From: Lindgomyces ingoldianus
Lineage: Eukaryota > Ascomycota > Dothideomycetes > Pleosporales > Lindgomycetaceae
Direction: 5' to 3'
Assembly: GCF_010093535.1 (NCBI RefSeq)
Contig: NW_022985168.1
Span: 1,054,827 to 1,118,826, forward strand
DNA: 64,000 nucleotides
Shown: piece by piece, positions 9,481 to 21,933 of the stretch
How positions within the stretch are numbered: the first letter of the stretch is position 1
Layout of the letters: the number at the start of each line of letters is the position of its first letter
Translations under genes and position numbers: made by a program
Notes under the pieces: model-generated
Seen by the model: the letters and a program-made list of their open reading frames with translations, nothing else
The model's database searches: none
What the model was told of the DNA's origin: nothing

Positions 9481-12400
9481 CACCCCCTCAGCTTGGACAT
9501 GCTTCAAGCTGGTTCCCGATTGCGCATCCTTAGTATGCTTCCAGGGCTTCCATTCTTGCTTCAATCTCTTCCATATCCGCTTCCTAACTGACTATCCTCT
9601 CCCTGACGTCAACTAGCCGAATTTGCTGAAGAAAGCTTGGCCATTTGCTAGCTGGAAGCGCTTTAGTGAGTCCGTCCGCAAGCATCTTGCTGGAGGGGAC
9701 ATAGACAACCTTGATTGTTTGTCGAGAGACTTCCTGTCAGAGCTAGTGGTTATGGATGTTGACATGTCGGAGCTTGGTTTGAAGTTAAGATATCTCTTTG
9801 TTTACTAGTCAGATTGTCTGCTTGTTGTTGCACTAGATTATAATAGTTAAATTAGGCATCTTAACCTACAGTTTATTAAGAAGCATTCTTGTAAACATAG
9901 CTTCCTTAGTAACTTAGAATAGTGCAAGTAATTCTGCTTCTATTGTTAATGTTGTAACTGTATTTTATTTATTTACTTACTATGCAATCTATCTGCTAAA
10001 TAGTTAAATAACATAGCCCTAAAAGCTCTTTCTATTTAGTGTATTATCTACAAATAATGTATTACTTGCTACTATAAGGTAGTCTTCTTCTTCTAATTAG
10101 AGTGCGTACGTCTGTGTCGCATGTAGGTACAGGATGACTTGATTAGCTGCATCCTAATAGTTAGATGCAGGATTTGTGAGAAACTGTGTAAGGCGTAATG
10201 TAGCAAAAGCAATGTCTAGTCTTGTAGTAACTACTGTAAAGAGCAGAGATCTAATCTTCTGCTAATATTAATTTACTTCTAATAGGGTTATAAAACTAGA
10301 TTACAGCATAAGTTTAATCCTACGTATAGGTGTAGCGTGCTGCAGGTTCTTTCTATTAGCTAGCCTAGCTATCTTATTAATATATAATGCCTATAACAGC
10401 TAAATTATTTATTACTATTAATCTTTAATAATCTTAACTCCTAGAAACTATTATAGGTCCTTGCTTTCTATTAGGGTATACTTCTCTTATAACTAGTCTA
10501 CTACACACTGTGCATCTGCTTTAGAGCCTTTTCTGTACGCAATAATAAGGTTGTCTACATAGAAGAAGACAAATATTCTAGCTTTAGTTATATAGTAGAG
10601 TTTATATAAAATAGCTAAGAACCTAAGGCCTTTAAAAGTTGTTATAAAATAGTGTTACTAAAGTAAAAAAGAAATTTATAGGCTATATAGTGCTTTTTAA
10701 AGCTTTAGTATTATACCTAGTTTCTAATAGCCTCTTAGCATCTGCATGTAGATATTGCAGTTAATTGCTGCATGTATAAACATGTTAGTTATGTTGTATT
10801 ATTTAAGCTCTAAGTTAAAGCATGCAGATATTACTATTAGCATTTAAAATAAGCGTTTTACTAGAGTAGCAGCATAGGTATTTTATGTAGTAATGTTTCT
10901 CTATTAATTACTGTAGACTACTAGTTACGCCTTGCATCTTTGTAATCTATAGTGCTTGTTAAGCTTATAAGTGTACACCTACATATAATCTAGGATCTAC
11001 TGTCTAGCTGCCTTAATTAGCTTTATCTAGACCTCTATTTAGAATTTTATTATCTAATAACTATCTAGGTGTGTTCTTTCTACTACTTTAAACATCTTAT
11101 GTAGAGAGTGCTCTTCTAGTTACTTTTAGGTTAATAGTAGAAGTAGTAGCTAGCTTCTATAAAGTGTTTTTCTTTTAAATAGCATTTTTATTAATGCTGC
11201 TTTATTTAGTGTCTTACTACTATACTTTCTTACACTTTTAGATCTTATGCTAGCTATAAAGGCTACAGCTTATAGTACAGTTTTTAATAACCTTATTTAG
11301 CTTAGCTTTAGTGCTGCTCTAGCTATTAACTGCATAAGTAATGCTGCAGGTAGCAGAGTATTTAAAGAAAATAGATAGTTATCTCTAATCTTCTTTTCTT
11401 AATAGTAGCCTAGTAGGTCTACTTTATTAAAATTTAATGTATTATCTATAGTGTTATTTTTATAAAATAACTTTATCTTTAGCTAATAACTAGGTGTTAA
11501 AAGCTTAATTATTTTAATATATATAGTAATTTTCTTTACTATGTTATATATAAGGTTATTTATTAGGTCTTTAGGCTTACTACTAAAGATTAAGTATTTA
11601 TTAAAAATAATATTATATGTATAAATTACTTTTACTAGTAGTAGTATTTATACATAGTAGATATTTAATAATTAGTACCTAACTAGATATCTAATCTACG
11701 CCTTTAAGTTTAGCCTCTATAGCTTAGATTTATTTTAATGTGTATTATTAGTTATTATAAATGCTTTATAGCTATAAGCTTTTAAATATGTAAAGCTTAG
11801 CTTTTAAATTAATATAATAACTTTATTATTTAAAGCTGCTTATGTAAAGAAGATCTTGTATAGTGTCTTCTAGTTATTAGCATAGTTTAGCGTCTAATTA
11901 TATAGGTATACGCTGGCTCTAGTAATGTATAGCTATATGTTCTATAGTAGGTTAGTATCTAGTTACATAGCCTATAACTTTTTCTTATTTACACTTTCTA
12001 AGCGTTTAGCTTCTCTGTTCTAGGCTTATGTATCTAGTGCTAAAAGCTTAATAGTTATTCTATGCAATACTAGCTAGTGTTTTACCTCTAGTTTTACTAT
12101 TATAATCTTGTTATTAGCTTTAATAACTTTTACACTAATATTATAATAGTTCTTTAAAAAAAAAATAAAGATTATAAAAGCTTTAATAATTAATTTAGTA
12201 AGCTTATTATTTTTAAAGTAGAGGTCTTACTAGAGGCTAAAATACTTATTAGTAATTAGCATTTAACTCTATTCTTTTATAATGCTTTATGCTTTATATG
12301 TATAGAAATTAATTAACAGTCTTTTACTAAGTCTACTATTACTAATTTATAGTGCGCAGCTAATTTATTATTATATCTTAGCTCTACTATATAAGTTACA

Positions 12401-12914
12401 TTAGACTGTTGTAATTCTTTTAATTTACACCCCCTTAGCTTACTATATAAGGTGTTAAAGTGCAGCTAGTCTAGGGTGTCCTAGACGCTTATGCTATAGC
12501 TCTACTAATGCTTTTTATAAACTATGTTTAGTTCTTATGTTAATTATATGTGTATAATATAAGCCCTTTTATAGTAGATAGTACTCTAACACTTATTAGC
12601 TATAGATCTTTATAAGATCTTTAATTATTATTCTGTCTAAAGCTTTTAAAGCAGTTAGCTCTGCTTATGTGTCCTACTAGATTCCTTTCTGTTGCAGTAG
12701 GTAAAACAAGACTAGGTTGTACAGCAGGTCTAGGCACAGTGCAGTATTATGTAGTATAAGACTATATGCTTAACTATGTGTTCTATGCTTACTTTTTAAG
12801 CTTAGTGTAATTAATCTGTAGCTTTAAATCTATATATAAGAGTTTCTAAACTAAATAAAGTTTTTTAGTGTTAGTAAATAATAGTTATAAATTTAATTAA
12901 AATTATTTATAATA

Positions 12915-14046
12915 ACGTACCTAACAGGTTGGCCGGCCACACGGGTTGGCCGGCCACTTTTGCCAAGCCCCCACTAAAACCACCCCATTCTCTCGCAAAA
13001 CAGCCCACTTTAGCCCTATATAGAGTAATACAACATAAGATATTATTTAAAGTCTACTTTTACTACTTGCTTACATGTACGCAAGTTATGCCTAGTTTAA
13101 TTGCACTGCCTGCATTACCTTTAACTTAGCTTACCTTTTTTAGCGCGCACCTGCGTCTTTAGCTTCTTTCTATTACTACGCGCTCTAAACTCCTTTAGAG
13201 CAGTTAGACAAGCCTTATTCTTAACTATTAAGGTTTCTTTTGCCTAAATCTGCTTTCTTTTATGCAATTTATGTTATGTAGTAGCCTTATTTGCTGCTTA
13301 AAGCTCTGTGATCTTATAGCCTACTTTGTTATATTAATGCCCTAGATAACTATTGTCTACTCCCTATTACCTTACTGTATTGCCTTTAGCTGTCCTTATC
13401 TCTCTAAAGCTGTAATAACTGCTCTAGTTAATATCTAGCCTATTATAAAGCCTAACTTGTTAAAGTTATACCTATTTTTATCCTAGATACTGTACTTAGC
13501 TTTTATGTTAGCTACTAGGTAAAACTAGCTCTAGATAACCTCTAGATCTTTACAGAGCGCTCTCTTGTAATTATACTTATAATTAAACTTTATTATAAAC
13601 TTAAGGCAGTGCTTAACCTACATACTAGTCTAGTTTAAGCTAACCTGGCCTAGATTGCGCTCTGCAGGCAAGGAATTAGCTATATTAGCTACAGCTATAA
13701 GCTTAGGGGGAAATCTGCGTGTAATAAGCTTAAGTATGTACTTAACAACTACCTTTTTCTTAAGCTTAGTTAGATTCCTTAATTTAGGCTAGCATTCTGC
13801 TTATAAAGGCTGTCTAGCGCGTTAATTGCTTAGTGTTGTGTGAGAGACATTATAGATAGCTGCAGCGCGTTGCAAGAAGAGTTTTAAGTCTTGTTTAAAA
13901 GCCTAAAGAGTAAGCTATATCTAACGTTCTTTAGAAGATTTAATCTAGTGTTGTTGTTAAGGCATTATGTAGATAGGTAGAGTTTAGTAGAGGCTTAGCA
14001 AAAGTGGCCGGCCAACCCGTGTGGCCGGCCAACCCGTTAGGTACGT
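12915..14046 (-). mobile_element. T1-D, deletion derivative inside Copia-1
   Basis: Ends ACGTACCTAACAGG and CCCGTTAGGTACGT with TA at 12913-12914 and 14047-14048. Length 1132 bp, identical to T1-A, with the same internal deletion junction (at about 13315-13340). It is less RIP-mutated than T1-B: the TIR 14-mers GGTTGGCCGGCCAC are intact at the left and the pogo-type N-terminal reading is still clear on the minus strand. Confidence 0.85.
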
Positions 14047-15035
14047 TATAGCATGTTAAGCTTAAGTTAAAGATAAATAATTCTTTTAGTAAATATCTAT
14101 TCTAGTTTAAATTAACTATAGCTAGTAATGTAGCTGCCTTAACTTTTAATACTTTTTAGCTTTTAAGTTAGTCTTTTTATATCTCTAGCATAGGTGTATG
14201 TAAACTCTTTAGAATTAGTATTTTTAAATTATGTCTACGCTGCTTTTTTAGTAGGCCTTAAAATTCTAAGTTATGCTTACACTTTAATACTATAAGCTCT
14301 TTAACTCTCTTATTTAGCATCTACTAGTCTAGTGCTCTATCTAGATAGACATAGAAGTAGTCCTTTAGTGCATAAATGTGTCTATATATAGAACATTTAG
14401 TGCCTTTTGTTTTAGTAAGTTTTTAGCTTAAAAATAACTTTTTATTATCTTTTTAATAACATTAATATTAAGGTTTACTTTATTTTCTTAATGTTATAAC
14501 TTTTACACTATAGGCGTTTTTATTTATGCCCTAGGTAGTTTTTTTACTTTTAGTAAGGTATAACAAGTTATCTATTATAAAGGCAGCTTTATGCTTTTTT
14601 ATATATATTAGATAATTTAACATTATATGTTTTTAAAAGCGCTTTATTTTTTTTTTAATTTATGTTTAGTGTAAACTGTCTGCTTTCCTAAAAGGTTGTA
14701 GACTAATAAGGGGCAACTTTATTTATAGTAGTTAGAAAGTCCTTTGCTATAGCATTAAACTGCGTTGTTTTTAGAACATTTTATGTCTCTGCTTCTATGG
14801 CAGCGTAATTATACTTTGCTAGCTACAGGTTTTATATGCTTGCGTTTCTTAGCAGCTTTAGAGATGCATTATATTAGTTACACATATATTCTTGTTTAAA
14901 TTAGTTATTAACACTTACTATAGCTTTAAGGTTTGTAATCTACTATCTAAGTAGTTAATCTAGGGAACAGCATGTACACTGTAGATGCGGGCTAACTATT
15001 AACTAGATAAAAATAATAATTTATTAGAGGCTTAA

Positions 15036-15365
15036 TTACTCTTTTTTATAATTATGTCTGTTACTCTTGTACTTATTAGCCTTAATCTTGTAGTATTTAA
15101 TAGCTTCTTTAAAGGCTCTAACACTGCTTATTAATAGCTTATTTATGTGCGTAGGCATTTTAACATTAGAGGCTAGTAAAAACTTAGCTATTAGCAGCAT
15201 CTTTAGAGCTCTTAGTTTAGAGATCATTTGGATAGTCAACTTAGGATCCACTTGCGGCCAGATGCCGTGCGCTACACATCTCAATTGCAGCTGCATCATC
15301 CAGGCTCTGTAGTCGGTGTGGTCTCGAAGGACGACTGTCGCGTCTTGAGGAGGCTGGGTGGCCAT
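15036..15365 (-). pseudogene. Copia-1 gag N-terminal remnant, 109 codons open
   Basis: This is the first part of the copia gag protein. It starts with an ATG just inside the right LTR and reads LRDHTDYRAWMMQLQ, the typical copia gag start, then GIWPQVDP. It ends at a stop caused by mutation after about 109 residues; the full protein would have continued into protease, integrase and reverse transcriptase. The second copy of this region lies just beyond the assembly gap near 29383. Confidence 0.75.
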
Positions 15366-15397
15366 TTTGTATTAATGGAGGCACTAAGACTCTTAAT

Positions 15398-15727
15398 TAT
15401 TAGATTAAAGCACTGTTTCTAGGCTTCCTAAGATAAATAATAGGTTTAAATATAATGTATAGGATAATTAATTAATTGTATTAATTATGTTAATTTATTA
15501 ATCCTTTTTCTGCTCTACTTGTGTTGCTCAGCTTTTGTTTTTCTGATCTAAGTCCCTCGCGCACTAGCCCTATGCGTGACCAGCTTGCAACATGCTGCAA
15601 AATGCTGCAAAATGCTGCAAAATGCTGCAATTTGCAGCAACATACTGTTCGAGCTTATTGCTCGTACTATGTAGCAGCTTTCGTCAAACGTTCCTCCTGT
15701 CTTGACAGTAGGTGCGCATATCTGACA
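15398..15727 (-). repeat. Copia-1 copy 1, right LTR (330 bp)
   Basis: Pairs with 9101-9480. The outer half (about 15398-15500) shows more TA-type mutations than its partner, while 15540-15727 is nearly unchanged. Confidence 0.85.
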
Positions 15728-17515
15728 AGTATTTAGAATAAAAACACATATAACTTTAATAAGTTAGGCTTTATAATAAGCTAAATATTAACTAAAGTAG
15801 TTATTATAGCTTTAAAAAGACAAAAATAGCTAAAGGTAATATAGTAAAGTAATAAAAAGTAGATAACAGTTATCTAAAGCATTAATGTAATAAAGTAGGC
15901 TATTCTACTTTTTATTATCTTTAAAGGCTGCTATTACTTTTTTACTTAGTATAAAAAGAAAAATCTGCCTTAGAACTAAGTTATTATAGTCTCTAAAAAT
16001 AGCTAGATAATAAATAAGCTTAGGCTATAGTAGTTAAAGCACTTTAATAAGTATATAAAGGAAAAGGTTATAAGCGCTTATTAGCTTTTTATTATTAATA
16101 GCTATAAAAGCTATAACTTACTTAATTTTTAGTAGTACTATAAAAAGAATAAGATTATTACTATTTACATGCCTCTACACTTATTACACCTTTTATAGCC
16201 TTTTAATATAGGTTGTTTTACCCCTTTAAAGAAGGTGTATAGGCGCTAAGCTAAAGATCTTATGTGTAACTAAATTACTTATATTATAAAACTTAAGTTC
16301 CTACTATGCTTTATACACACTTATAATGCAGTAATTACTTTTAGTAATATCTAAAAAAGGTTTTAAAGCGCTAGTTTAGTCTTATTTAACCTAAAATAAG
16401 TTAAAATAGCTCTTAACATCTAGTTATATACTTTATTACTACTACTACTTATTAATAATAAGCTCTAGTAGTTATAAACTCTAAGTAATACTTTTAAATT
16501 TAGGTTATAATTAATGCTTATAAAAGTACAAATTTAGAGGCATGTAAATAGCTTACTACCATTTATAGTAAAAGCCTTTAAAAAGGTCTTAAAAGGGGCA
16601 GCAATTATTGCGCATAAGCTAGTGTTAGTGTAAAAAGAGATTATAAAGCTTTAAGTAGCAAATAAAGCTACTACACAACATAGATTACATAAAAAAAAGC
16701 AGATTTAGGCAAAAAAGACCTTAATAGTTAAAAATAAGGCTTATCTAACTACTCTAAAGAAGTCTAGAGCGCGTAGTAATAAAAAAAAGCTAAAAACATA
16801 AGTGCACACTAAAGAAAGTAAGCTAAGTTAAAGGTAATATAAGTAGTGTAATTAGACTAGGCATAACTTACATATATATAAAAAAGTAGTAAAAGTAGAC
16901 TCTAAATAATATCTTATATTATATTACTTTATACAGGGCTAAAGTGGGCTGTTTTGCGCTAGAATAGGGTGGTTTTAGTAGGGGCTTGGCAAAAGTGGCC
17001 GGCTAACCTATTAGGTACGTTAAATAGTTTACTAACTTTTATAGTTAAGGTGTTTAAAAAAGTTTTAAAAAAAGTAGTAATAATTATATATAAGCTAGTA
17101 TTAGTATAATAAAAAATTACTAAGCTTTAAGCAGCTAATAAAGCTACTTTATAATATAAATTATATAAGAAAAAGTAAATTAAAGTAAAAAAAACTTTAA
17201 TAATTTAAAAAAGCTTATACTTAATAGCTTTAAAAAAGTTTAAAGTGTATAGTAATAAAAAAAAGTAAAAAAGTAAGTGTAAGCTAAAGTAGGTAAGCTA
17301 TTCTAAAGGTGCTGCAAATAGTGTAATTAGACTAAGCATAACACATAAATGTGTAAGTAAGAAGCAGAAGTAGTATCTAAATAATATTCTAGGCTATACT
17401 ATACTATATAGTGCTAGAGCGGGTTGTTATAGGCTATAATAGAGTTTGTTAGAGTGTGGTCTTAGCAAAAGTAAGCGACTTAGGTGTGTAAGCAACTTGT
17501 CTGTGAAGTACGTTA

Positions 17516-17998
17516 CTATACATCTAAACTAGCTTAGGTTTTAATAAGTAATAAAGATAGTCTCTAGCTATATTTTAACATTTTTTTAACCTGTTTCTAA
17601 TAAGATTTAGCAAAGTATTATGTTACTAAGTCCTGCGTAAAGCATTATAATAACTCTATAACTGCACTCTAATGCAACTTTCTAATAATATAATATATTA
17701 TTATTAGAATTTAAAGCCTATCTTATACAACTTTATTTTTATACTATACCAAATTTTAGCTAATTCTGTTGTGTTATTATTAAACTCTAGCTATAAAAAA
17801 AAGTAATTAGTCTAATTATCTACTTTACTTTAACTTAACTAGCTATTATCTAAGAACTTTAAAGATCTAAAAGCTTATAAAATTTTAGAAGATCTAGGCT
17901 GCTAGTTATTAAGCTAGATAGTAGGCTAGAGATATTGTAATTACTCTTATGTCTACAGCTTAACAAGCTGTTGTCTAAAGACTCTAAGAATCTAAAAG
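17516..17998. repeat. middle part of the outermost repeat
   Basis: AT-rich non-coding sequence between T2-a and a solo LTR. It continues the host sequence of T2-a and is interrupted by the LTR at 17999. Stops occur in all frames. Confidence 0.4.
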
Positions 17999-18289
17999 TG
18001 TAACAGCGCAGGCAAGACAATAGGTTTAAATGCGGTAGGAATCTACTTAGAGGCATATAAGAGTGTGTAGGGACTTAATAACCTAGGAATTCTATTAACA
18101 CCTATAGGCCTTATATAAAAGGATATTAGAAAACTACTAAGCTAGCTAAAGAGAGAGGTGTAACTAAATACTTAGGGGAATAGAAGTAACTGCAGGGGAC
18201 AGGGTTAAGTTAGGGTTAGAGCTGATACAGGGACCCTTTAGATAGGTTCTAAGCGACCTGAGACAGAAAAATTTATAGAAATTGTTACA
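17999..18289 (-). mobile_element. solo LTR of the LTR-S1 family
   Basis: From TGTAACAGCGCAGGCAAG to AAATTGTTACA, 291 bp, with a perfect 5-bp duplication AAAAG (17994-17998 and 18290-18294). Same family as 58-347 and the LTRs at 21560 and 24959. Confidence 0.9.
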
Positions 18290-18294
18290 AAAAG

Positions 18295-18591
18295 CTATTT
18301 TAAACTAGCTTTATTAAAAAGCTTATAAAATTCTAAGAGAATTAGTCTACTAGTTACTAAGTTTTAGTTAGAAAAGCAATACTATACTTCTAAAATTAAA
18401 GTATAGACAGGTTAAAATATTACATGTGTTTACACTTTTCTTTGTTAATAATAGTTTGAATTTTATAAAAACAATACTATTTTATAGCTATACTTTATTT
18501 CTATCTTCTATTAAATTCTAAGCCTATATAGACATATTGTAGTAGAGGTATTATAAATTTAATTCTATTATTATACTCTAAAAATAGGCTA
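18295..18591. repeat. outermost repeat, segment left of T2-b
   Basis: AT-rich, no coding sense. It ends with the TA duplicated by T2-b (18590-18591) and would rejoin 49579 if T2-b were removed. Confidence 0.4.
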
Positions 18592-19142
18592 ACATACTCA
18601 ACAAGCAAGTTGCTTACACACCTTAGTTGCTTACTTTTGCTAAGACTATACTACAACATACTCTATTATAGTCTATATTAACTTGCTTTAGCACTATATA
18701 GAATATTATAGCCTAGAATATTATTTAGAGACTACTTCTACTTCTTGCTTACCTATTTACATGTTATAATTAGTCTAATTACACTATTTATAGCGCCTTT
18801 AAAATATCTTACTTACTTTAGCTTATACTTACCTTTTTACTTTCTTTTTACTTTCTTTTTATTACTATATCCTTTAAACTTTTTAAAAATTATAAAGTAT
18901 AAGCTTTTTTAAACTACTAAAGCTTTTTGAATTATAACTTATTAAAGGTTAAAAAAACTAATTTAGCGCTTTAAACCTTTTTTAAATATAACTAAAAGTA
19001 ATTATAGCAGTATAGGCTACTTTAAAGCATAGTTAAAACTTTATTTTTATAGTATTACTAAAAATAAAGTATGTTATAGCTCTTATAGCTAGTAATAACT
19101 AGTAAATAGTAGCTACTAATAGTATACTTTTACTTATATATA

Positions 19143-20243
19143 ATGTACTTCACAGGCAAGTTGCTTACACACCTAAGTTACTTACTTTTACTAAAACCTT
19201 ACTAAACTACTCTTCTTACACTAATGTATTCTCTACAACACTACTTAGATATGCTAAAAGAATGTTAGATATAGCTTACACTCTAAGCTTTTAAACAAAA
19301 CATAAAACTTTTAAAGAAATGTGCTACAGCTATATATAAAGTTTTATAAAAAATAATAAATAACTATAGCGCTAAATAACCTTTATAAGCTAATTCTATA
19401 GCTAAATTATAAAAGCTAAGTAATAAAAAAAAGTAGGTAATTATTAAGACTATACTTAAGCTATATGCGTAAGGAATTTCCTCTTAGATAGCATTTATAG
19501 GTAATATAGCTAATTCTTTATACACTAAGTGTAATCTAGGCTATATTTATATAAACTAGCCTAGTGCATTTATAAAGTGTTATTTAAAGCTTAAAGTAAA
19601 GTTTTAAGCGTAAGTATAGTTAAAAAATATTTAGCAAATTATAAAGCTTATTTTACTAAAGTTATATGTGTTATTATTCTAAATGCTATACTTAGCTTTA
19701 ATATTCTTTATAAGGCTAAACCTGCTTTAAATTACTCTAGAACTTTTATAAAAAGCTTTTTTATAGTTATACTTATACTTAAATATTACTTTAAGCTTTA
19801 AATAACGCTTTATAAACATACTAAGCTAGTTTATATAAACATAGCCTAGATTACACTTAGCGTGCAAAGAATTAGCTATATTAGCTATAAATGCTATTTA
19901 AAAGAAAATTTCTTGCGTATATAGCTTAAGTATAGTCTTAATAATTACCTACTTTTTTTATTACCTAGCCTTTATAATTTAGCTGTAGAATTAGCTTATA
20001 AAGGTTATCTAGTGCTATAGTTATTTATTATTATTTTTATAGAACTTTGTACATAGCTATAGCATATTTTTTTAAAAGTTTTATGTCTTATTTAAAAGCT
20101 TAAAGTAAAAGCTGTATCTAACATTCTTTTAGCACATTTAAGTAGTGTTATAGGGAATGCATTAGTGTAGAAAGAGTAGTTTAGTAGGGTTTTAGTAAAA
20201 GTAAGCAACTTAGGTGTGTAAGCAACTCGCCTGTGAAGTACGT
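19143..20243. mobile_element. T2-c, foldback derivative of T2
   Basis: TA duplications at 19141-19142 and 20244-20245. The left arm (19143 to about 19622) reads like the 5' end of T2; the right arm (about 19623-20243) is the reverse complement of the same T2 5' end, slightly longer. The result is a roughly 480-bp inverted repeat with a loop of about 140 bp and no transposase core. T2-d has the same junction (AAGTATAGTTA next to AAATATTTAGC), so the structure was copied by transposition. Confidence 0.75.
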
Positions 20244-20974
20244 TATATTAAAGTGCTTTAATTAGTTTAGACTAACCTTATTAGTAGTTTAGCTATACTT
20301 AAAAACTATAATAACTTAATTTTAAAGTATATATTTATTATTATACTAATTTAAAAAGTAATTACTAGCTTACTTTTTAGTATTAATACTTTAAAGAGTT
20401 ATTATCTACTTTTAGTTACTTAGTTAAACTACTTTTAGCTATTTTTATTTCTTTAAAGTTATAATAACTACTTTAGTAGATATTTAACTTACTATAAACT
20501 CTATTTTATTAAAGTTGTATATGTTATTAACGTACACTATAGGCAAGTTACTTACACATCTAAGTTACTTACTTTTACTAAGACTTTACTAAACTACTCT
20601 TTTTATACTAATGCATTCCTAACAACACTACTTAAACATGCTAAAAGAATGTTAGATATAGCTTATATTCTAGGCTTTTAAATAAGACATAACACTTTTA
20701 AAGTAACATACTATAGCTATATATTAAAAAATTTTAAAAAATAATTAATAACTAACATAACTACTAGATAACTTTTATAATCTAATTTTATAGCTAACTT
20801 ATAAAAGCTAGGTAATAATAAAAAGTAGGTAATTATTAAGCACATACTTAAGCTATATACATAAGGATTTTTCTCTTAGCTAGTAGCTACAGCTAATATA
20901 GCTAATTCTTTACACGCTAAGTATAATCTAGGCTATATTAGCATAAACTAGCCTGGTATGTTTATAAAGCATTC

Positions 20975-21397
20975 TGTTGCGTTTGCTAAAAGGTTAACCT
21001 TCCAGCTAGCACAGCAGAAGGATATATATATAGACGGATAGCTGTACGCGACACACCCCCTAGCTTAAACTGTGGAACGAGAGAGGTGAAACATAGTAAA
21101 ACAACCTTAACACACTCTCCCTAGCCTAAGCAACAGAACTTAGAGACAGATCTAAATACAAGGTAGCCTCTGTAATAAGCGCACTGCCTAAATGCTCTTT
21201 GCTAAGCGTAGGAATTAAACACGCAGTGCTCTAGGATAATGCAATCCTATTAGTGGAGCAGGGGTGCGCAAATTTTTAAGCGCTAACTATCTACACTACG
21301 CTGCAAACTAGGCTTATAACTGTTGCGTTTGCCAAAAGGTTAACCTTCCAGCTAGCACAGCAGAAGGATATATATAGACAGATAGCTGTACGCGACA
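20975..21397 (-). mobile_element. TRIM-2, 423-bp LTR element with 77-79 bp LTRs
   Basis: Direct terminal repeats 20975-21053 and 21321-21397 start TGTTGCGTTTGC and end GTACGCGACA. A 5-bp duplication CATTC flanks the element (20970-20974, 21398-21402). The sequence CACCCCCTAGCT at 21054-21065 is a polypurine tract on the minus strand, giving the orientation; a TATATATATA stretch lies in each LTR. The internal 267 bp has no ORF. It must have been mobilised in trans. Confidence 0.88.
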
Positions 21398-21627
21398 CAT
21401 TCTTTAAAGCTTAAAGTAAATTTTTAAGTATAAGTATAGTTAGTAAATATTTAGCCTATTATAAAGCTTATATTATTAAAGTTGTACATATTATTATTCT
21501 AGATGCTATACTTAGCTTTAATATTCTTTATAAAGCTAAACTAGCTTTAAATTACTTTCTGTAACGATTCTCGTTCCATCTTGGGTCGCCTGGAACCTAT
21601 CTGAAGGGTCCCCGTATCGCTCTGACC

Positions 21628-21933
21628 TGTAACGATTCGCATGAATCGTTCCATCTCGGGTCGTCCGGAACCTATCCGAAGGGTCCCCGTATCGGCTCCG
21701 ACCCTGACTCGACCTGGCCCGGACTCTGCCCTGCCCCCTGCTGTACCCCTATTCCCTCATGTATTTAGTCGCGCCTCGCCCCCGTAGCTAGCTCAGTAGT
21801 TTTCTGATATCCTTTTGTACAAGGCCTATAGGTGTTAATGGCATTCCCAGGTTCAGAGTCCCCACGCACTCCCATATGCCTCTGAGTGGATTCCCACCGC
21901 ATTCGGACCCATTGTCTTGCCTGCGCCGTTACA
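21628..21933 (+). mobile_element. solo LTR of LTR-S1 inserted into an LTR of the same family
   Basis: 306 bp from TGTAACGATTCGC to CGCCGTTACA, flanked by TGACC (21623-21627) and CGACC (21934-21938), a 5-bp duplication with one C-to-T change. It is the most GC-rich and best preserved LTR-S1 copy (CCCTGACTCGACCTGGCC and similar), so it is likely the youngest. Confidence 0.88.

Larger units (their letters stand above)
9101..15727 (-). mobile_element. Copia-1 copy 1, Ty1/copia LTR retrotransposon (degraded)
   Basis: The LTRs are 9101-9480 and 15398-15727, and the element is flanked by AGTAT (9096-9100, 15728-15732). In sense (minus) orientation each LTR begins TGTCAGATATGCGCACC. The polypurine tract AGCTGAGGGGGTG lies at 9481-9493, which fixes the orientation. 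A gag start survives at 15036-15365; near the other end (9600-9830) the RNase H tail is readable as ADGLTKALLASKWPSF-like text on the minus strand. Without T1-D (12915-14046) the internal region is about 4.8 kb, normal for copia. The pol frame is full of RIP stops, so the copy is dead. Confidence 0.9.
8542..17030 (+). mobile_element. T1-B, full-length T1 (Fot1/pogo type) split by Copia-1
   Basis: Ends ACGTACCTAACAGG and TTAGGTACGT with TA at 8540-8541 and 17031-17032. The element proper is 8542-9100 plus 15733-17030, about 1.86 kb, and includes the central part missing from T1-A, T1-D and T1-E. It encoded a pogo-like transposase on the plus strand, now destroyed by stops. RIP changes are heavier here than in the shorter T1 copies. 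Confidence 0.82.
7338..17513 (+). mobile_element. T2-a, pogo/Fot1-type DNA transposon split by T1-B
   Basis: Left end ACGTACTTTATAGGCGAG and right end TGTGAAGTACGT, each with flanking TA (7336-7337, 17514-17515). The TIR contains AGTTGCTTAC twice. The element proper is 7338-8539 plus 17033-17513, about 1.7 kb; the rest is T1-B and its own insertions. The plus-strand transposase is heavily mutated, but a pogo-type order (CENP-B-like N-terminal region, DDE region) can be followed by comparison with T1. The T2-e copy has the same sequence uninterrupted across the T1-B site, which confirms the insertion. Confidence 0.8.

Noticed and set aside
12929..13129. 66-codon open frame in GC-rich sequence
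   Set aside because: It is the TIR and antisense of the T1-D deletion derivative.
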